DNA of 64,000 bases, from the NCBI GenBank assembly GCA_015256945.1, contig JABZLB010000002.1, forward strand, positions 1 to 64,000, in the 5' to 3' direction. Origin of the DNA: Prevotellaceae bacterium (GTDB lineage Bacteria > Bacteroidota > Bacteroidia > Bacteroidales > Bacteroidaceae). Shown here piece by piece: positions 62,247 through 64,000 of this stretch. The translations under genes and the position numbers were made by a program. Positions within the stretch are counted from its first letter, which is position 1, and each line of letters starts with the position of its first letter. The notes beneath the pieces were generated by a model. The model searched no databases. It saw only the letters and a list, made by a program, of their open reading frames with translations, and was not told where the DNA came from.

Positions 62247-63207
62247 TTGCTTTATCTTGTTCAAAAAGTTTCTTTATCCGGGCTTCATCCTGCTCCAGCT
62301 GTGCAGCCAGCAAGCCGATATTGTCGAAGTGTTGTTCCATGCGAATATGATGAATAAAGGCTACCGACAGTTCGCTGCCATAGAGATTGCCATCATAATT
62401 AAACAAATTTACCTCAAGCGTACGCTGTTGTCCACCAAATGTAGGGCGCATTCCGATGTTCATCATGCCTTCAAAGGTTTTTGAAGATGCCTTGTCACAA
62501 TTCTTGTCTGCGATGTTTACCTTTACCGCATACACACTGTTGGACGGCACCAATCGTCCTGAATGCGATACGTCTATATTGGCAGTGGGGAACCCTAATT
62601 TCCTTCCTTCCTGATAACCGCTTACTACACGTCCTTCCAGCGTGTAGGGACGGCCTAAGCAACGGGCTGCAAATTCAACGTCGCCACGTAGTAGAGCTTT
62701 CCTGATAAGAGACGAGCTGATGTGCTCGCCATGTAATAGAAAAGCTTCGCTCTGGACAACACGAATGCCCAGTTGCTGCCCGTAGCGCACATAGTCGTTA
62801 AAGCTTTCGGTACGCCCACGACCGAAACGGCTGTCGTAACCTATCATCAGCGTCTGCACTTTCAGCTTGTCAAGCAGTACCTGTTTCATGAAATTGCAGG
62901 CAGTGAGCGAGGCCATTTCACGGTCAAAGTGAAGCACAGCAACGATGTCGACACCCGTTTCTTCCAACAACCGCAGCTTTTCTGTGGTTGTTGTAAGCAG
63001 TAAAGGCTGGTTGTCGTTGTGCAGGACCTGTCGTGGATGACGGTCGAAAGTAATAACCATGGCAGCCATGCCTTTAGCCTTAGCCTGCTTGCATACCTGA
63101 CCTATAAGAAACTGATGTCCGCGGTGCACCCCGTCAAAGAAGCCTATTGTTGCCACGCAGGCCGTCTGGTTTAGCTGGGTATGGTTGTCAACATATATGG
63201 TTTTCAT
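62239..63207 (-). CDS. ribF: Bifunctional riboflavin kinase/FAD synthetase
   Basis: Makes FMN and FAD from riboflavin. 322 residues. The N-terminal adenylyltransferase domain has ATIGFFDGVHRGHQFLI and ISSSLIRKALLRGDVE; the C-terminal kinase domain begins LEGRVVSGYQEGRKLGFPTANIDV and has the conserved PTAN. ATG at 63207. A TAACTTTG box with a near-match CTTG (TTTG in the consensus) 20 bases upstream lies at 63261-63292 on the minus strand. Confidence 0.95.
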   Translation of the reverse strand: MKTIYVDNHTQLNQTACVATIGFFDGVHRGHQFLIGQVCKQAKAKGMAAMVITFDRHPRQVLHNDNQPLLLTTTTEKLRLLEETGVDIVAVLHFDREMASLTACNFMKQVLLDKLKVQTLMIGYDSRFGRGRTESFNDYVRYGQQLGIRVVQSEAFLLHGEHISSSLIRKALLRGDVEFAARCLGRPYTLEGRVVSGYQEGRKLGFPTANIDVSHSGRLVPSNSVYAVKVNIADKNCDKASSKTFEGMMNIGMRPTFGGQQRTLEVNLFNYDGNLYGSELSVAFIHHIRMEQHFDNIGLLAAQLEQDEARIKKLFEQDKANE

Positions 63208-63260
63208 TGCTCGCGCTGTTTATATGATGGGCCATAGGGCGTGCAGCCCCGTTTACATGA

Positions 63261-63292
63261 CAAAGTTACGAAGAAACCGTAACAATAACAAG
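63261..63292 (-). promoter_or_regulatory. Probable promoter of ribF-CPBP
   Basis: On the minus strand: CTTG (one mismatch to TTTG; 63289-63292), 20 bases, TAACTTTG (63261-63268). Confidence 0.6.
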
Positions 63293-63411
63293 AAAATGGT
63301 TTCGTGTTTTAGGGTTCTGAAGTTTCAGGGCTTAAGTTTAAATCTTTATGATGTATGGTGCTTATCATTTTACCATCTTGTATCCGGGTTTACGGTTTTT
63401 TGTTAACGTTC

Positions 63412-63488
63412 GACGGCCGTCAGCCACGCTGCTAACGGCCGTCAAACCTGTTGTACGACGGTCGCCGTACGCGCTGCTGACGGCCGCC
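63412..63488 (+). repeat. GC-palindrome quartet, copy 5
   Basis: Decamers begin at 63412, 63434, 63457 and 63479 (steps 22, 23, 22). To the right a loose 22-base rhythm goes on to about 63642, with AA near each unit start and TTACG/ATACG-like words near the middle. It fills the 452-bp gap between the P-type ATPase and ribF. Confidence 0.85.
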
Positions 63489-63659
63489 GAACCATGAACC
63501 ATATTACGGAAAGCGGGTAGCAATATGGCGTCAAGGTATTATAAAATAAGGCATAATCCGTTAGCTATACGTAAGCTAACCAGTATAATACCGTGTATGA
63601 AATGCTTGCTGCCTAACATAAACGGTATCACATACCGGCCTGTTGTTACGCCCCAGGTC

Positions 63660-64000
63660 CTATAAGGCTTTTGTTTTTCGGCGTATGCGGTTTATCCCTT
63701 TCCACAGTTCGCCGCTGCCTAAAACTACTGTTCCTGTTGCAAAGATGATGGTAAGCCATTCGGTTAAGCTCATGGGGAGCGTACGGAACATACGTCCTCC
63801 AAACGTAACGATGAGCCACTGGCCGAGCAAAATAAGTACAAGTACGAGCACAAGACCACGGTCGCGCCAGAAATGACGGAAAGCACTGTGTACCGATCCC
63901 ATGCTTTTGGCATTGAAAAGGTTCCAGAATTGCAGCATCACGAAAGTGGTAAAGAAAAGTGTTAGCTCGTGAACGTCAATGATACTACCCTGTCCGTGAC
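63660..64000 (-). CDS. P-type cation (probably calcium) ATPase, C-terminal part
   Basis: The frame runs off the right edge, so only the last ~113 residues are present. LFFTTFVMLQFWNLFNAKSMGS is the hallmark of the last membrane helices of PMCA-type calcium-translocating ATPases in Bacteroidota, followed by LVLVLVLILLGQWLIVTFGGRMFRTLPMSLTEWLTII and a basic tail. The ATG at 63941 is internal and not the start. It would export Ca2+ or another cation across the inner membrane; the catalytic domains are outside the window. Confidence 0.85.
   Translation of the reverse strand, partial: HGQGSIIDVHELTLFFTTFVMLQFWNLFNAKSMGSVHSAFRHFWRDRGLVLVLVLILLGQWLIVTFGGRMFRTLPMSLTEWLTIIFATGTVVLGSGELWKGINRIRRKTKAL

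Noticed and set aside
1..64000. tRNA, rRNA, tmRNA or riboswitch
   Set aside because: I found no T-arm-like GTTCGANTC with acceptor pairing, no rRNA segments and no known riboswitch core by eye; a covariance-model search would be needed to be certain.

Overview
The window looks like chromosomal DNA of a member of the Bacteroidota, most likely the Prevotella group. Evidence seen in the sequence: promoters of the Bacteroidota type (TTTG, 19-20 bases, TAnnTTTG) precede many genes; genes lack obvious Shine-Dalgarno sites; there is an frdCAB (quinol:fumarate reductase) operon of Bacteroides type; and there are DUF2851, THUMP-like methyltransferase, PCMD-domain, DUF3332 and DUF4369/TlpA proteins that are typical of this phylum. 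I saw no rRNA, tRNA, CRISPR array, prophage or transposase.

Layout. 1-10.4 kb: the end of a polyprenyl diphosphate synthase, a solitary GmrSD-like restriction protein (DUF262/DUF1524), then leftward deoC, MazG-like pyrophosphohydrolase, dtd, uvrC, apt and mnmG. Two copies of a parS-like 16-mer flank apt. 10.5-21.4 kb (rightward): frdCAB, a THUMP-like methyltransferase, a GNAT-type protein, parE and an S41 protease. 21.7-32.2 kb (leftward): ybeY, coaD, ruvB, a dihydrouridine synthase, a thioesterase, dprA, DUF2851, and a surface module of PCMD lipoprotein, outer-membrane barrel and secreted PCMD protein. 32.4-36.4 kb (rightward): dapB, lepB, a catalytically degenerate signal-peptidase paralogue, wbqC-like and a DUF3332 lipoprotein. 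36.7-43.5 kb: M16 protease, PfkB sugar kinase, DAACS symporter, TlpA-like oxidoreductase, DEAD-box helicase. 43.7-47.2 kb: a tightly coupled four-gene operon (SPFH, small membrane protein, zinc-ribbon membrane protein, MORN-repeat protein) of unknown role. 47.5-64 kb: LOG protein, flippase, four-helix-bundle protein, SpmA-SpmB fusion, TIGR02757, gamma-carbonic anhydrase, MATE, acyltransferase, NUDIX, a thioredoxin-fold lipoprotein without its cysteines, pnp, CPBP protease, ribF and the C-terminus of a P-type ATPase.

The most unusual signal lies between the genes. Five intergenic gaps each hold a quartet of GACGGCCGTC-like decamers set at 22-23-22 base steps, and several other gaps hold tandem or degenerate arrays with the same period of 22 bases but unrelated sequence. 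This suggests one class of intergenic structure, roughly two helical turns per unit, whose function I cannot name. The second notable signal is the pair of parS-like sites beside mnmG, which suggests that this end of the window is near the replication origin.

Most gene calls rest on recognised motifs and family memory, not on searches. Promoters and terminators are pattern matches. Starts were moved when the longest frame began at an implausible TTG or inside a promoter.
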